Shown here: piece after piece, positions 45,801-52,800 of the stretch
Numbering within the stretch: the stretch's first letter is position 1
Layout: each line of letters starts with the position of its first letter
From: Porites lobata
Lineage: Eukaryota > Cnidaria > Anthozoa > Scleractinia > Poritidae
Direction: 5' to 3'
Assembly: GCA_942486035.1 (NCBI GenBank)
Contig: CALNXK010000026.1
Span: forward strand, 2,592,001 to 2,656,000
DNA: 64,000 nucleotides
Notes under the pieces: generated by a model
What the model was told of the DNA's origin: nothing
Seen by the model: only the letters and a program-made list of their open reading frames with translations
Database searches by the model: none
Made by a program: the position numbers and the translations under genes

Positions 45801-47833
45801 ATATAAGCCCCTCCAAATGTAAGTCCCCCAAACCGGTAATGCAAAAAACCCTCCGTTAAATCACCCTTCCAAATATAAGCCCCCGCCGGGGCTTGTACTT
45901 GGAAAATTGCCCTCAAATACAAAGTAAAACAAAGCCAAAATGGTAAATTTACTTTCAACTATAAGGATAGCACAATCGATTTTGAAACACAAATTTCCCT
46001 CCGTTGATAAGCCCCTCCGAATATAAGCCCCTCCAAAAATAAGCCCCTTAAAAAGGGCCTTTGAAAAATATAAGCCCCGGGGCTTATTTTCGGAATTTTA
46101 CGGTATTTCAATACATAATCCAACGTACCAGTACGTAGTAGTGAAGTACTTCAGCTTCCATTTTAAAATCACACCAATTTTACAAACATGGAATCAAAGT
46201 GATAATTGGTAAGCAAAGTCATATAAATGCTTAACTTACAATTTCAATTTGCAAGGCAAGCTTTCCTTGGGAACTACAAAAGGCATTATTTTCAAACAGA
46301 GACAAAAATAGAGCACTACCCTGAGAGAACAGCCTACAGTTGGCAATGTCACAATCGGTTTCCCATGAAATGATGGCGAGGAATGACTCCGGAAATTCCA
46401 CGCTTATTGAAGTGTCTCTAAAGGATCTGGGTGTTCGTCCAAGAGGGTGTACCCCAGATTTCAAGTGACGGGAATCATCAAAGGATTTTTTGGGTTTGAA
46501 ATTTTTGATTCTTGGTAGGAAATTTGGCAAGTATTTTTTGGGTGGCTTGATTTTAGTAGGGATTTTTTTTTGATATTCAAAACAATTTGAAGATTAGTCG
46601 TAGTGCCTGCATATCCAGGCTACATAGTTCTTCAAACAAAGTACAACCAAACTTACTTTTAAAAACCTTGTTTTTCATGTTAAATAATTTCATGCTTTCT
46701 GGAGATTTTTAAGGCTTCGAACTTTGGCATAGGATTTTTAAGGGGGTTAATTTCTGCTCCAGGGATTTCTTTGCATTTTGTTGGAAGCCCGATGGATTTT
46801 GTTTGGGTTTTGATTTTTGCCCTCATTCGATCATCCATTCCATCCATTCTTGAAATCCAGAATGTTAACCTTAGGTGGGGTAACTGGATTTGAATTTGAT
46901 CACGTTTACATGATAGATGGGGTGACCATATAAGAGATTTTATGGGAAGGCAGTTTACCCCACTAAGCAGGTTATCTCCCTTACCTGGAGTCCCCCACCT
47001 CCATGTAAACAGGTCCAATAGAGTTTAGGCAGATTTCCACTGTCACGTAATTTTTACGTGCATACACGAGTGAAATTTACAAGCATAAATGAAATAGAGG
47101 TAATGTACGAAGGGCTGCGTGTAAATGTAAAAGTTGAATCTCTCTGAACTTTTGAGAGATTCAACTTTTACATTTATACAAGACCCTACAAAGATTACCT
47201 GTATTTTATTTATGCACATGCAGTTTATGTGTGTATGCACCAAAAATTTACGTGACAGTGGAAAATTCCACCTTTATATAAACACACAAACTCACTTGAA
47301 TCTCCAGCACTGAAAGAGGCTGACTTGACAGTTATATCCAAGCAGTTGATGATCACTTTATCAGTTTCTTCCTTAACCTTGAAAACATAAATTAACAAAA
47401 TTTGTTAAGTTAATTTAATGTTTCTCCATTTTCAGCAGTCTGAAGCTACTACGTTGGGATGCCTGTGGCTAATTTAACAAATTTGTCATTGATCATAAGA
47501 ACGCCTTTCAATTACCATTCATTAAAAAAATTATAGCTATATAATAACTATGCGTTTGCGTCGAAAAAACTGGAAAATGCGAATACTCACCTCTATTTCT
47601 ATTACTTCTTTGCCAGTAAAGGAGAATTCCGTCAGATTTGGTTGAAGAGTAAGCGCATAGTTCTTTGGAACCACGTTGGTTGGAAGTCGTTCGAAGAATT
47701 TCTTTGTGGAACACATAATATGTACACAAGAACTGAGACTAAATTTAAGTGACCTGGATCTTACAACTTTCAATGGACTAATAACAGCGCGAAAATGAAA
47801 GTTAAATGTTGAGAAACGAGCCAGTGCAACCAT
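25296..47833 (-). CDS. NPEPPS: Puromycin-sensitive aminopeptidase, copy A (24 exons, complete)
   Basis: M1-family zinc aminopeptidase that trims N-terminal residues from peptides, mainly in the cytosol. Exons, 5' to 3' on minus: 47591-47833, 47296-47377, 45524-45723, 44113-44220, 43502-43702, 42827-42923, 42018-42051, 40743-40813, 39666-39700, 39086-39094, 38476-38627, 37891-37903, 36883-36987, 35785-35845, 34234-34343, 33715-33778, 32771-32904, 31940-32074, 31024-31243, 29912-30219, 29498-29550, 28484-28583, 26850-26897, 25296-25433. Total 2721 nt, 906 residues plus TAA, against about 919 in human; every junction is GT-AG in a compatible phase. Seen: ERLPTNVVPKNYALTL near the N-terminus, QAFPCWDEPA, GAMENWGLVTYR, HELAHMWFGNL, third zinc ligand in WLKEGFAS with exact X18 spacing, SYCKG (catalytic Tyr), and ERTIQQSLENI near the C-terminus. 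Odd: KEGF for NEGF, HELAHM for HELAHQ, PIGAMEN for AAGAMEN, and RQR for KQW just before the zinc motif. Confidence 0.93.
25644..26340. mobile_element. MITE interrupted by a second MITE (outer element)
   Basis: The outer ends (GGTTCTGAGACGAAGACAAC with TACGAGAACGAGATTTT; AAATCTCGTCATCGTAGTCG then TCCTC) and interior (TTGGCGGGAAAACGCGATCG) match the elements at 27.99-28.32 and 52.05-52.39 kb. A 370-bp element of another family sits inside. It lies in the last intron of aminopeptidase copy A. Confidence 0.75.
25720..26089. mobile_element. Inner MITE (370 bp) with 3-bp target duplication
   Basis: AGGGACTTTAAGATCCAACG at the left and CGTTGGATCTTGAAGTCCCT at the right pair; GACGGCAACAAGAACG/CGTTCTCGTTGCCGTC continues the arms. 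ATT flanks both sides (25717-25719 and 26090-26092); removing the element and one ATT restores the outer family's GTCATTTTGGCGGG. Confidence 0.8.
27065..27102 (+). repeat. G-run cluster with quadruplex potential
   Basis: Six or more runs of 5-7 G with GGAA linkers. It lies in the intron between exons 22 and 23 of copy A, so the pre-mRNA carries the C-rich complement and the displaced + strand is G-rich. Confidence 0.8.
27151..27331. mobile_element. Fold-back element of about 180 bp
   Basis: TAATAGCATGATTTGTAGTG, then TGGCATAAATACCACGAGTG and ATATTTCAAAATTG, are inverted as CAATTTTGAAATATCAC, then AAGTGGTGTTTATGC and ACAAATCATGCTGTTATTG around a short GC-richer loop. Confidence 0.75.
27991..28322. 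mobile_element. MITE, 332 bp, in a copy A intron
   Basis: AGGGACCTTTAGATTCTAAG with ACGAGTACGAGATTT at the left pairs with AAATCTCGTAGTCGTAGACG and GAATCTAAAGGTCTCT at the right. Same family as 25.64-26.34, 52.05-52.39 and the one-ended copy at 20.2 kb. Confidence 0.8.
29215..29400 (-). repeat. Copies of the 108-bp repeat, reverse orientation
   Basis: GGTTCTAACT, then TGAAATCCTAAAGTGTGACC and CTGTTTATTATGCTGTACAA are the reverse complement of the 19-kb unit, in degenerate form. Confidence 0.65.
30775..30885. mobile_element. Palindromic C-rich/G-rich fold-back
   Basis: CCACCTACCCCTCCCCTAAA, then CCAACTTTTTGCCC, is inverted as GTTGGCTTAGGGGAGGGGTA, then GGTGGGC. A related element is at 38.30-38.45 kb. 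Confidence 0.75.
35072..35289. mobile_element. Nested MITE, 218 bp
   Basis: AGGGCCTCTTTTCATCGAGG, then TGGGGGACC, pairs with GGTCCCCCACCTCCATGC, then AAACAGGCCCT. Inner repeats GGGGTAACCCGCC and GGCGGATTACCCTACC also pair. A truncated relative is at 46.87-47.02 kb. Confidence 0.8.
35299..35486. mobile_element. Second nested insertion with 5-bp CTTTA duplication
   Basis: The block from GGTTACGTGCAAACGGACGC to GTTGTACGTAG is flanked by CTTTA at 35294-35298 and 35487-35491. It carries two direct copies of TACGTGCAAACRGACGC and several copies of CAACAACTCCCAACA or its inverse. Confidence 0.65.
36556..36688. mobile_element. Fold-back element
   Basis: AGCCTAGTCCTTAGGTGTTC at the left is inverted as GAACGCTTAGGGACTAGGCT at the right, around GC-richer non-coding sequence. 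Confidence 0.65.
36712..36857. mobile_element. Short MITE, about 146 bp
   Basis: ATAGAGCGTTTTCACTCACG at the left pairs with ACGTGAAAACGCTTTAT at the right. A diverged relative lies at about 36.29-36.38 kb (GTGTTTTCACATAACGTCAC, GCGGCCATGTTGGTGT). It ends 26 bp from exon 13 of copy A. Confidence 0.7.
37891..37903 (-). CDS. NPEPPS: Copy A exon 12: 13-nt microexon (SHPIE)
   Basis: ACTCAAG, then TCATCCCATAGAG, then GTAAATA on minus. With AG from exon 11 it encodes Ser-His-Pro-Ile-Glu, the conserved link to VPVGHPGEIDE. Skipping it would shift the frame. Confidence 0.88.
38085..38209. mobile_element. Short MITE, about 125 bp
   Basis: GGCCCCGATTGCTCAAAAGC, then TGGATAG, is inverted as CTATCCAGCTCTTGAACAGC, then TTGGGCC. 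No coding content. Confidence 0.75.
38299..38445. mobile_element. Fold-back of the CCTACCCCTCCCCTAA family
   Basis: CCCCTAACCCAACATTTTGC, then TTGGGTTAGGGGAGGGGTAG, then a second palindromic unit (CACTCCCCTAGTCCAACG/CGTTGGATTAGGGGAGGGG). Related to 30.78 kb. It ends about 30 bp from exon 11 of copy A. Confidence 0.7.
39086..39094 (-). CDS. NPEPPS: Copy A exon 10: 9-nt microexon (VTM)
   Basis: CACCTAG, then GTGACCATG, then GTAAG on the minus strand. It supplies Val-Thr-Met between HELAHMWFGNL and EWWTHLW, exactly the residues needed to keep X18 between HEXXH and the distal Glu. Flanking introns are 571 and 458 nt. Confidence 0.88.
39666..39700 (-). CDS. NPEPPS: Copy A exon 9: HEXXH zinc motif (35 nt)
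   Basis: GHELAHMWFGNL is encoded by 35 nt, with the leading Gly split across the exon 8/9 junction. Copy B has GHEIAHQWFGNL in an exon of identical length (61874-61908). The Gln after HEXXH, usual in this subfamily, is Met here. Confidence 0.9.
41153..41383. mobile_element. MITE, 231 bp, perfect outer ends
   Basis: GGGGCCCGTTTCTCGAAAGT with CCCG at the left and CGGGACTTTCGAGAAACGGG with CCCC at the right are inverted copies. It lies in the intron between exons 7 and 8 of copy A. Confidence 0.85.
41386..41460 (-). mobile_element. tRNA-like sequence (pseudogene or SINE head)
   Basis: On minus, TGGCAGAGCTACC and GGTTCGATCCCCGG resemble D-arm and T-arm segments about 75 nt apart end to end. The two acceptor strands do not pair, so it is probably not a functional tRNA. 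It directly abuts the MITE at 41153-41383. Confidence 0.45.
43898..43981. mobile_element. Fold-back element of about 84 bp
   Basis: TGAATTTCATCCGATTACTT, then CGAGTCGTT, is inverted as AACGACTCGAAGAAATCGGA, then TGAATTTCA. It lies between exons 4 and 5 of copy A. Confidence 0.75.
44591..44879. mobile_element. MITE, 289 bp, long near-perfect arms
   Basis: About 100 bp at each end are inverted copies: ATTTATGTTAATTGGTAACT, CAGCTGTCTGGTTACTATAC and CATAATGCCAAAATGGTGTT on the left; their reverse complements on the right, with few mismatches. The high arm identity suggests a fairly young insertion. Confidence 0.88.
45767..46105. mobile_element. TA-ended MITE next to exon 3 of copy A
   Basis: TACCGTAAAATTCCGAAAAT, then AAGCCCC, at the left is inverted at the right as GGGGCTTATTTTCGGAATTT, then TACGGTA. 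Internal TATAAGCCCCTCC repeats several times. TA at both ends fits Tc1/mariner-type target preference. It starts 44 bp upstream of the exon 3 acceptor. Confidence 0.85.
46870..47018. mobile_element. Truncated relative of the 35.07-kb MITE
   Basis: GGTGGGGTAACTGG, GATGGGGTGACCATATAAGA and GTCCCCCACCTCCATGTAAA, then CAGG, match the interior and right end of 35072-35289. The left terminus is missing. Confidence 0.65.
47033..47266. mobile_element. Fold-back MITE, about 234 bp, 29 bp downstream of exon 2 of copy A
   Basis: ATTTCCACTGTCACGTAATT and ACGTGCATACAC at the left are inverted as GTGTATGCAC and ATTTACGTGACAGTGGAAAA at the right. The centre is a second palindrome (AAAGTTGAATCTCTCTGAAC/AGAGATTCAACTTTTACATT). 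It lies within intron 2, just past the donor. Confidence 0.8.
47591..47833 (-). CDS. NPEPPS: Copy A exon 1 with two possible starts
   Basis: The first ATG at 47833 opens a 39-residue leader rich in Arg, Lys, Ser and Phe without acidic residues. The second ATG, at 47716, precedes CSTKKFFERLP, where family homology begins, and has the better context (A at -3; the first has C). Mammalian PSA has a similar leader followed by an internal Met. The leader could act as a mitochondrial presequence, which is inference. Confidence 0.8.
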
Positions 47834-48460
47834 GGGGCCACGAACAGTTCCTCCTGCTTCCAGTCCTTCTCAGATTCACTGGTTGCAGTTGCGTGACTGG
47901 TCTGGTGACGATACCGGAGAATGGACTGGACTAAGAAACCAGGGTGGCAAAGGCACGGAGCCCGATTAGTGCCGTGCAAATCTCCTTTTTGTCGACTGTT
48001 TTCCGGACTTTTTCCTCGATTTTTTTTGACGACATTTTCTCGGGTTTATCGATATTTTCCCGACGATTTTGGTTGGTTTTTTTTTTTACTGCTGACCACA
48101 TACCAAGGCCCATACCTGCATTTCTGAGGAGTGCCGAAACATTAGGGCGGGGAGGTAATTGATTCTTGGGTTTGTAACTTCTTTATTTGTCACTGAATGA
48201 AAACCTTAAATGTGTCAGTGTCAAAGTTGAGATTGGCGGGGAAAGCTAGTCAGAAACAGTAAGGGTGTGTGTACGAGAAGGGATTCGGGATCCTCGAGAA
48301 AATTGAAGTGTCCTGAAACGGCCAGAAATTTTATCTATAACTGAGAAAAAGTCTGGTTTCAATAATATCCGTATACATGTGGGCGGACACGTGTGGACAC
48401 GCTCAAGACCTTATTTAAATCTGTCAGCTAGACCTGGGTGGTCAGTGTGACTTTAACGCG

Positions 48461-48650
48461 GTCTGGTTAGCTTAGTTGGGAGAGCGCCCGGGTCTGCTGG
48501 GTAGGGTGTCGTTAGCCTCCCACGCAGACGTTCTGAGGGCTTTGTCACGAGTTCCTGCCCCAAGCGTGACGAACCCCTAAGAACGTCTGCGTGGGAGGCT
48601 AGGGTGTCGTCGGTTTCTAACCCCTGCCGGACCAACATTCAGGGTCGTGC
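48461..48650 (+). mobile_element. tRNA-derived SINE split by a MITE
   Basis: GGTCTGGTTAGCTTAGTTGG, then GAGAGCGCC (A-box-like), lies left of the insertion and CGGTTTCTAACCCC (weak B-box-like) right of it. Removing the insertion and one 9-bp copy restores a head of tRNA-like length. It lies between the two aminopeptidase genes. Confidence 0.65.
48513..48601. mobile_element. 89-bp palindromic MITE with 9-bp target duplication
   Basis: TAGCCTCCCACGCAGACGTT at the left, AACGTCTGCGTGGGAGGCTA at the right, flanked by GGGTGTCGT at 48504-48512 and 48602-48610. Same family as 54103-54190. Confidence 0.9.
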
Positions 48651-48792
48651 GTCTCACGGCACTTTCACTTTTCTTTTTCAAAGTTTAGCGTGTTAGATAG
48701 GTGGTCGCATACGAGAAGTTGTCATACATGGAGTTAAACTGTATTTCAATACATAAAGCGTTATTTATGGGAAGGATTACAAGACATTCACA

Positions 48793-48910
48793 GTGGGTGT
48801 CTGTAAAACAAGGAACAGGCCCGGAACACCCCTTGATAGACTGGAAAACCCCGGAGCACCCTCATCTTGCGGGGGTGTTCCGGGCCTGTTCTTGGTTTTA
48901 CAGACATCCT
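48793..48910. mobile_element. Fold-back element of about 118 bp
   Basis: GGTGTCTGTAAAACAAGGAA, then CAGGCCCGGAACACCCC, is inverted as GGGGGTGTTCCGGGCCTGTT, then GGTTTTACAGACATCC. It makes chance open frames on + that are not genes. Confidence 0.8.
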
Positions 48911-49336
48911 TCCAAAGTGAGGCGACAGAATATTACAACACAAAACGCCAAAATATGATTAATAAGTCAAGTGACATTTTATTCTCTAACGAGTTAGAAT
49001 CAGAACTAGGTTTAACTCTTCGGAGTCACGAGGGAGCAATGTATGATGGGGAACAAATACATGCGCGAATAAGTTAACAAAAACGTTGTTCCCTTTATCT
49101 TTCAGTAAACCCCTCACTCCTGGAAAAACTAAGCAAAAGTCGTGTCAGAGAAGTCTTTTGAAAAGTCCTACTTTTAGTTCGCAGGCTCAGCAGCGACAAA
49201 ACGTTATCACTTGACTTCATTATAGACTCTAAGTGTGCGACATGAAATATTTTGTTAGGAAACCACTGACAATAAGTGGTTTACCATACTTGCTCTATAT
49301 TCTGAAGAATGAAGGTGAGGTGAATTTCAAACTGTG

Positions 49337-49342
49337 TTTATT
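49337..49342 (-). promoter_or_regulatory. Candidate polyadenylation signal for copy B
   Basis: TTTATT on + is AATAAA on minus, about 525 nt past the copy B stop and upstream of copy A. Only the hexamer supports it. Confidence 0.25.
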
Positions 49343-49531
49343 CTGTTTGTCCTTTAAGTTTTTCAAAATATGAAGGGCTTTCTAAAATGACTAATAAACG
49401 ATCCTGCATGAAGATAGTACACTAGCATTGCAAAGCTGGACTTACAACGCCGAGAGAGGAAAATGTTCGCGTCCCGGGGCTCGCGTGCACTCTTCATTTC
49501 TAAAAGGTCAAAGGAACAAATCTTTTGCAAA

Positions 49532-49656
49532 GATCTAGCCTGCGATCATGCCCTCCCTGTATATTTGTTATGTCTTTCGTGGGAAGGTTCTTTTTCCCTC
49601 TCTTCTTAAAACAAAGAAAGAAAAGAAAAACGTCGCATCGCAGGCTAGAAAAGATC
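49532..49656. mobile_element. Short fold-back element
   Basis: GATCTAGCCTGCGAT is inverted as ATCGCAGGCTAGAAAAGATC. It lies just 3' of aminopeptidase copy B. Confidence 0.65.
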
Positions 49657-49866
49657 ACATGAACTACAACGAGAAGTTGATTTGTTTTCATTTATAGGAT
49701 ATGGGAACAGAAACTGCATGTTATTCGCCTAGAGAGCATTTTTAATGACCGACTTTAAGTCAATCTGTTTCGCAAAAGTTAATTTAACGTTCCTAAAGTG
49801 TTTTCTCTTTAAACAAAAAAATGGAACGGAAAAGAAAGAGGCCTAAATTAAATTCTCAGCAGTTTC

Positions 49867-52800
49867 CTAATATCCTTTCTCCTTCAGCCACGTGCTGATC
49901 TTGTTGGATTCACGTGATAGCCACGTGCAGTTCAAGCGGATATTTTCCAAAGATTGTTGAATGGTCCTTTCTGCAGCAGGGACGGAGCGTTTGGAGAAAA
50001 ATTCCTGGTAAAAAAAAGAAAACCTTTTGCTACCGGATTTACAAATAAGTTACGGATAACTGAGGCGATGAAAAAAATTGTAAGGATAAGTGAGTTAAGA
50101 TTAGGAGAATTTTTTGGTAAAAAATGCCAGCAAGCGCGCGGTGAACAATGGGAAGAGGAAAAAGGCGGGAGTCTCTCTTGCTTTCTTTTCCCTTCCCATC
50201 GTTCCCCGCTTTCATTTTCCCCTCTTCCCAGCTTCCCTTCGACACAAAGGGGGCCTCGGCGGAAGAGGCGGGGTGGGGGAAGAAAAGACCCTAAAAATGA
50301 AAACGCTGGATCTGGAGTCGGGAGTAAAATATTCAGACGAGACTGAATTGACTACTTTCGACATTAAAATTAGGAAGAGAAACCAGTTCGGAAATGAATT
50401 GACGAAGACAAGAAAGTGCGATTGAAATTTGAGGATCTACTAAAAATTTGCGGCAAAGAAATGAGCTTTAAGCAAACCTCTGATCTGTCAAATTCATCAG
50501 TTGAAAACTATTCAGCAACAGGGTTTCTCATTTCGAGTACAAAGTGTCGTGTAAGATAGCGTATTGGATTGTCCTATTCCGCAATTCTAAAATGTGTACC
50601 GAAAAATTCAAACGCAAATGGTCAGAAGTTAATTTTAAGAATTTCCTTACCTCAACATCTTTAGCGGACTGTTCTGTGACAAAGTTTTCCGTAGTGGACT
50701 GCAAATGAAAAATAATTTCACAGGACAAAACTTGAACACTCTTTTAAGTTACAGTAGTTATACAAGAAGGGGAGAAATAATTTGGGTAGAAGACTTCAAT
50801 AGCTTTTGGCACCAGCGAAGTTCAACTCCGACTGAATGCACAATTCCCTTCAACAACAATTGATTTCCAACAAGAACTTTGCTGGTCATTTTCAAAAGGA
50901 GGTCGTATGGATTTGAGGTGACGAGTTGTAATTGTTGTTTTGATATCCCACATTTGACGTCTTATCACAGCAATATATTAAAAGCTGCTCAGTCCTCCAC
51001 AAGTTTCCCAAGGCTTAGTGGGAGTAGGGACTCGGTGCTGGAGACAAGCAAGAAGGGATGTTAGAGCGAGAGAAATTAGCCAGTGCCCGCGTACCGTGAT
51101 TTTCACTTGCGCTGGCGAATTTTGTTGACCTTATTTTTCTTGTGGAAAGGGACAAATTGAATTTTCAATTCCCAACGAAAAAATGGGCCAGGAAGCGTCG
51201 ATATACTGTACCTTGATTAGTCGAGACAATAAAAATCCGCCTTCATAGCGATTATACAGCTCATCCCAGTTGTCCTGGACAAATTTCCACGCTAGTTCAC
51301 GTCCCTGCACGCTAAATTATAGATTAAAAGAAAAAGGATGTTAGGAAAGGCAAACCGTACAGCTTAAATGTACATTGACAGTGTACAGCTTGAAATAAAC
51401 TTTGGTTTCGATTCCTGAAACCCGATTTTAGCGCAGATCGAGGATCTAACATCAGTCATCGAATAACGAGTAATGAGTCGAGCATTGTGACAACAACGAC
51501 AAAAGGAACGAAAAAACAGCTGTCAAATTACTTTTAAACTTGAATTTGTGTATATAGACATACAATATAGTTCTTTTTCTTTAACAGTACAATGGGGACC
51601 GAAGTATCTGATTTTTGAAGTGGAATCTCATTAGTTTGAAGTGAAACACATTAACGCAAATGACGTCATGGCCTTTTGTCTTGATGTCATTAATAAAATG
51701 CGCCGGATTCTAATTACCTTGCCTTTTGTGTATTTCTTATGCATTATACAATGAAGTGAATGTACGCGCCGTGATAGGTAGTCGCCCATGATCTATTTAA
51801 CAAATAGATTCCATGTTGCCTTGCGTCTAGATCACAGATGACGTCAAAATGTGGTAAAAACAAAGAAGTGGCACAGTGTATCACTGATGTTTGACGTCAT
51901 CTGTTATCTATTACTGAACGGACGCACGCAACATGAAGTCTATTTGTTAAATAGATACAATAGCCTTGAGAAAGTGCGATTTGAAAGATTAGAATCTCAC
52001 TTCAAGAAAACCCGGATAATTCAGTCCCTTTTATACTCACTGCTGGTAGAGAGCTTTAGATTCTGGGACAAGGACGAGGACGAGCGTTTATCAAGTACTA
52101 AGTAGTGCTCTTCCGTGAACCAACGTCAATGTGGCGGGAAAACGTGATAGTCGTCTTTATTCTACTAGGAGTTTTAGCGAGAATATAGTAGTGGCGGGAA
52201 CAAGTTATCAAATTTTAATTTAATCATTTTGCAACCGTGAAAGGGCTAAACCTTCTCCAATAAAAATAACTACACTAATTTTTCAATGAAGCTTTCCGGG
52301 TGGAATAGTTTTCGATAATACGCGAAAAAACTTTTAGTCAAATCTCGTACTCGTACTCGTAGTCGTCCTCACCCTTCAATTTGAAGCTCTCTAATAAATG
52401 ATACTGGAATGGAATGGTAGAGGCTATTAGCTTAGGATAAGTCCATAGGTGCCTGTAACCGCAACAGTGCTGAGGTAATGGCATTAACATTTCATTTTTC
52501 CTTACACCTTGACAAAAACAAAAGCAAATTTGTTTTATTTAACTAAAAAACCGCTTAATACCACTGACAACATCAACCTGAAAATATAATAACGAAGAGA
52601 CACCACTGACCTTCCGGTGACGCCCGCGATCACAAACACAGTGTCCTGGGAACGAACTTCGTCCTACAAGGAAAGTGGGCTTAACACTAGACAAACAACA
52701 TAATTTCATAAATAAATCAAGCACAGACTAGCTACACGTCCCATGTTCCCGAGTGTGTACAACTTTAATTTAATCTCAGCTACGTGCCCCAGTTTCATGT

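Noticed and set aside
49954..50425. Frames of 130 and 103 codons on +
   Set aside because: They overlap the last coding exon of copy B on the other strand and continue into purine-rich intron; no family resemblance.
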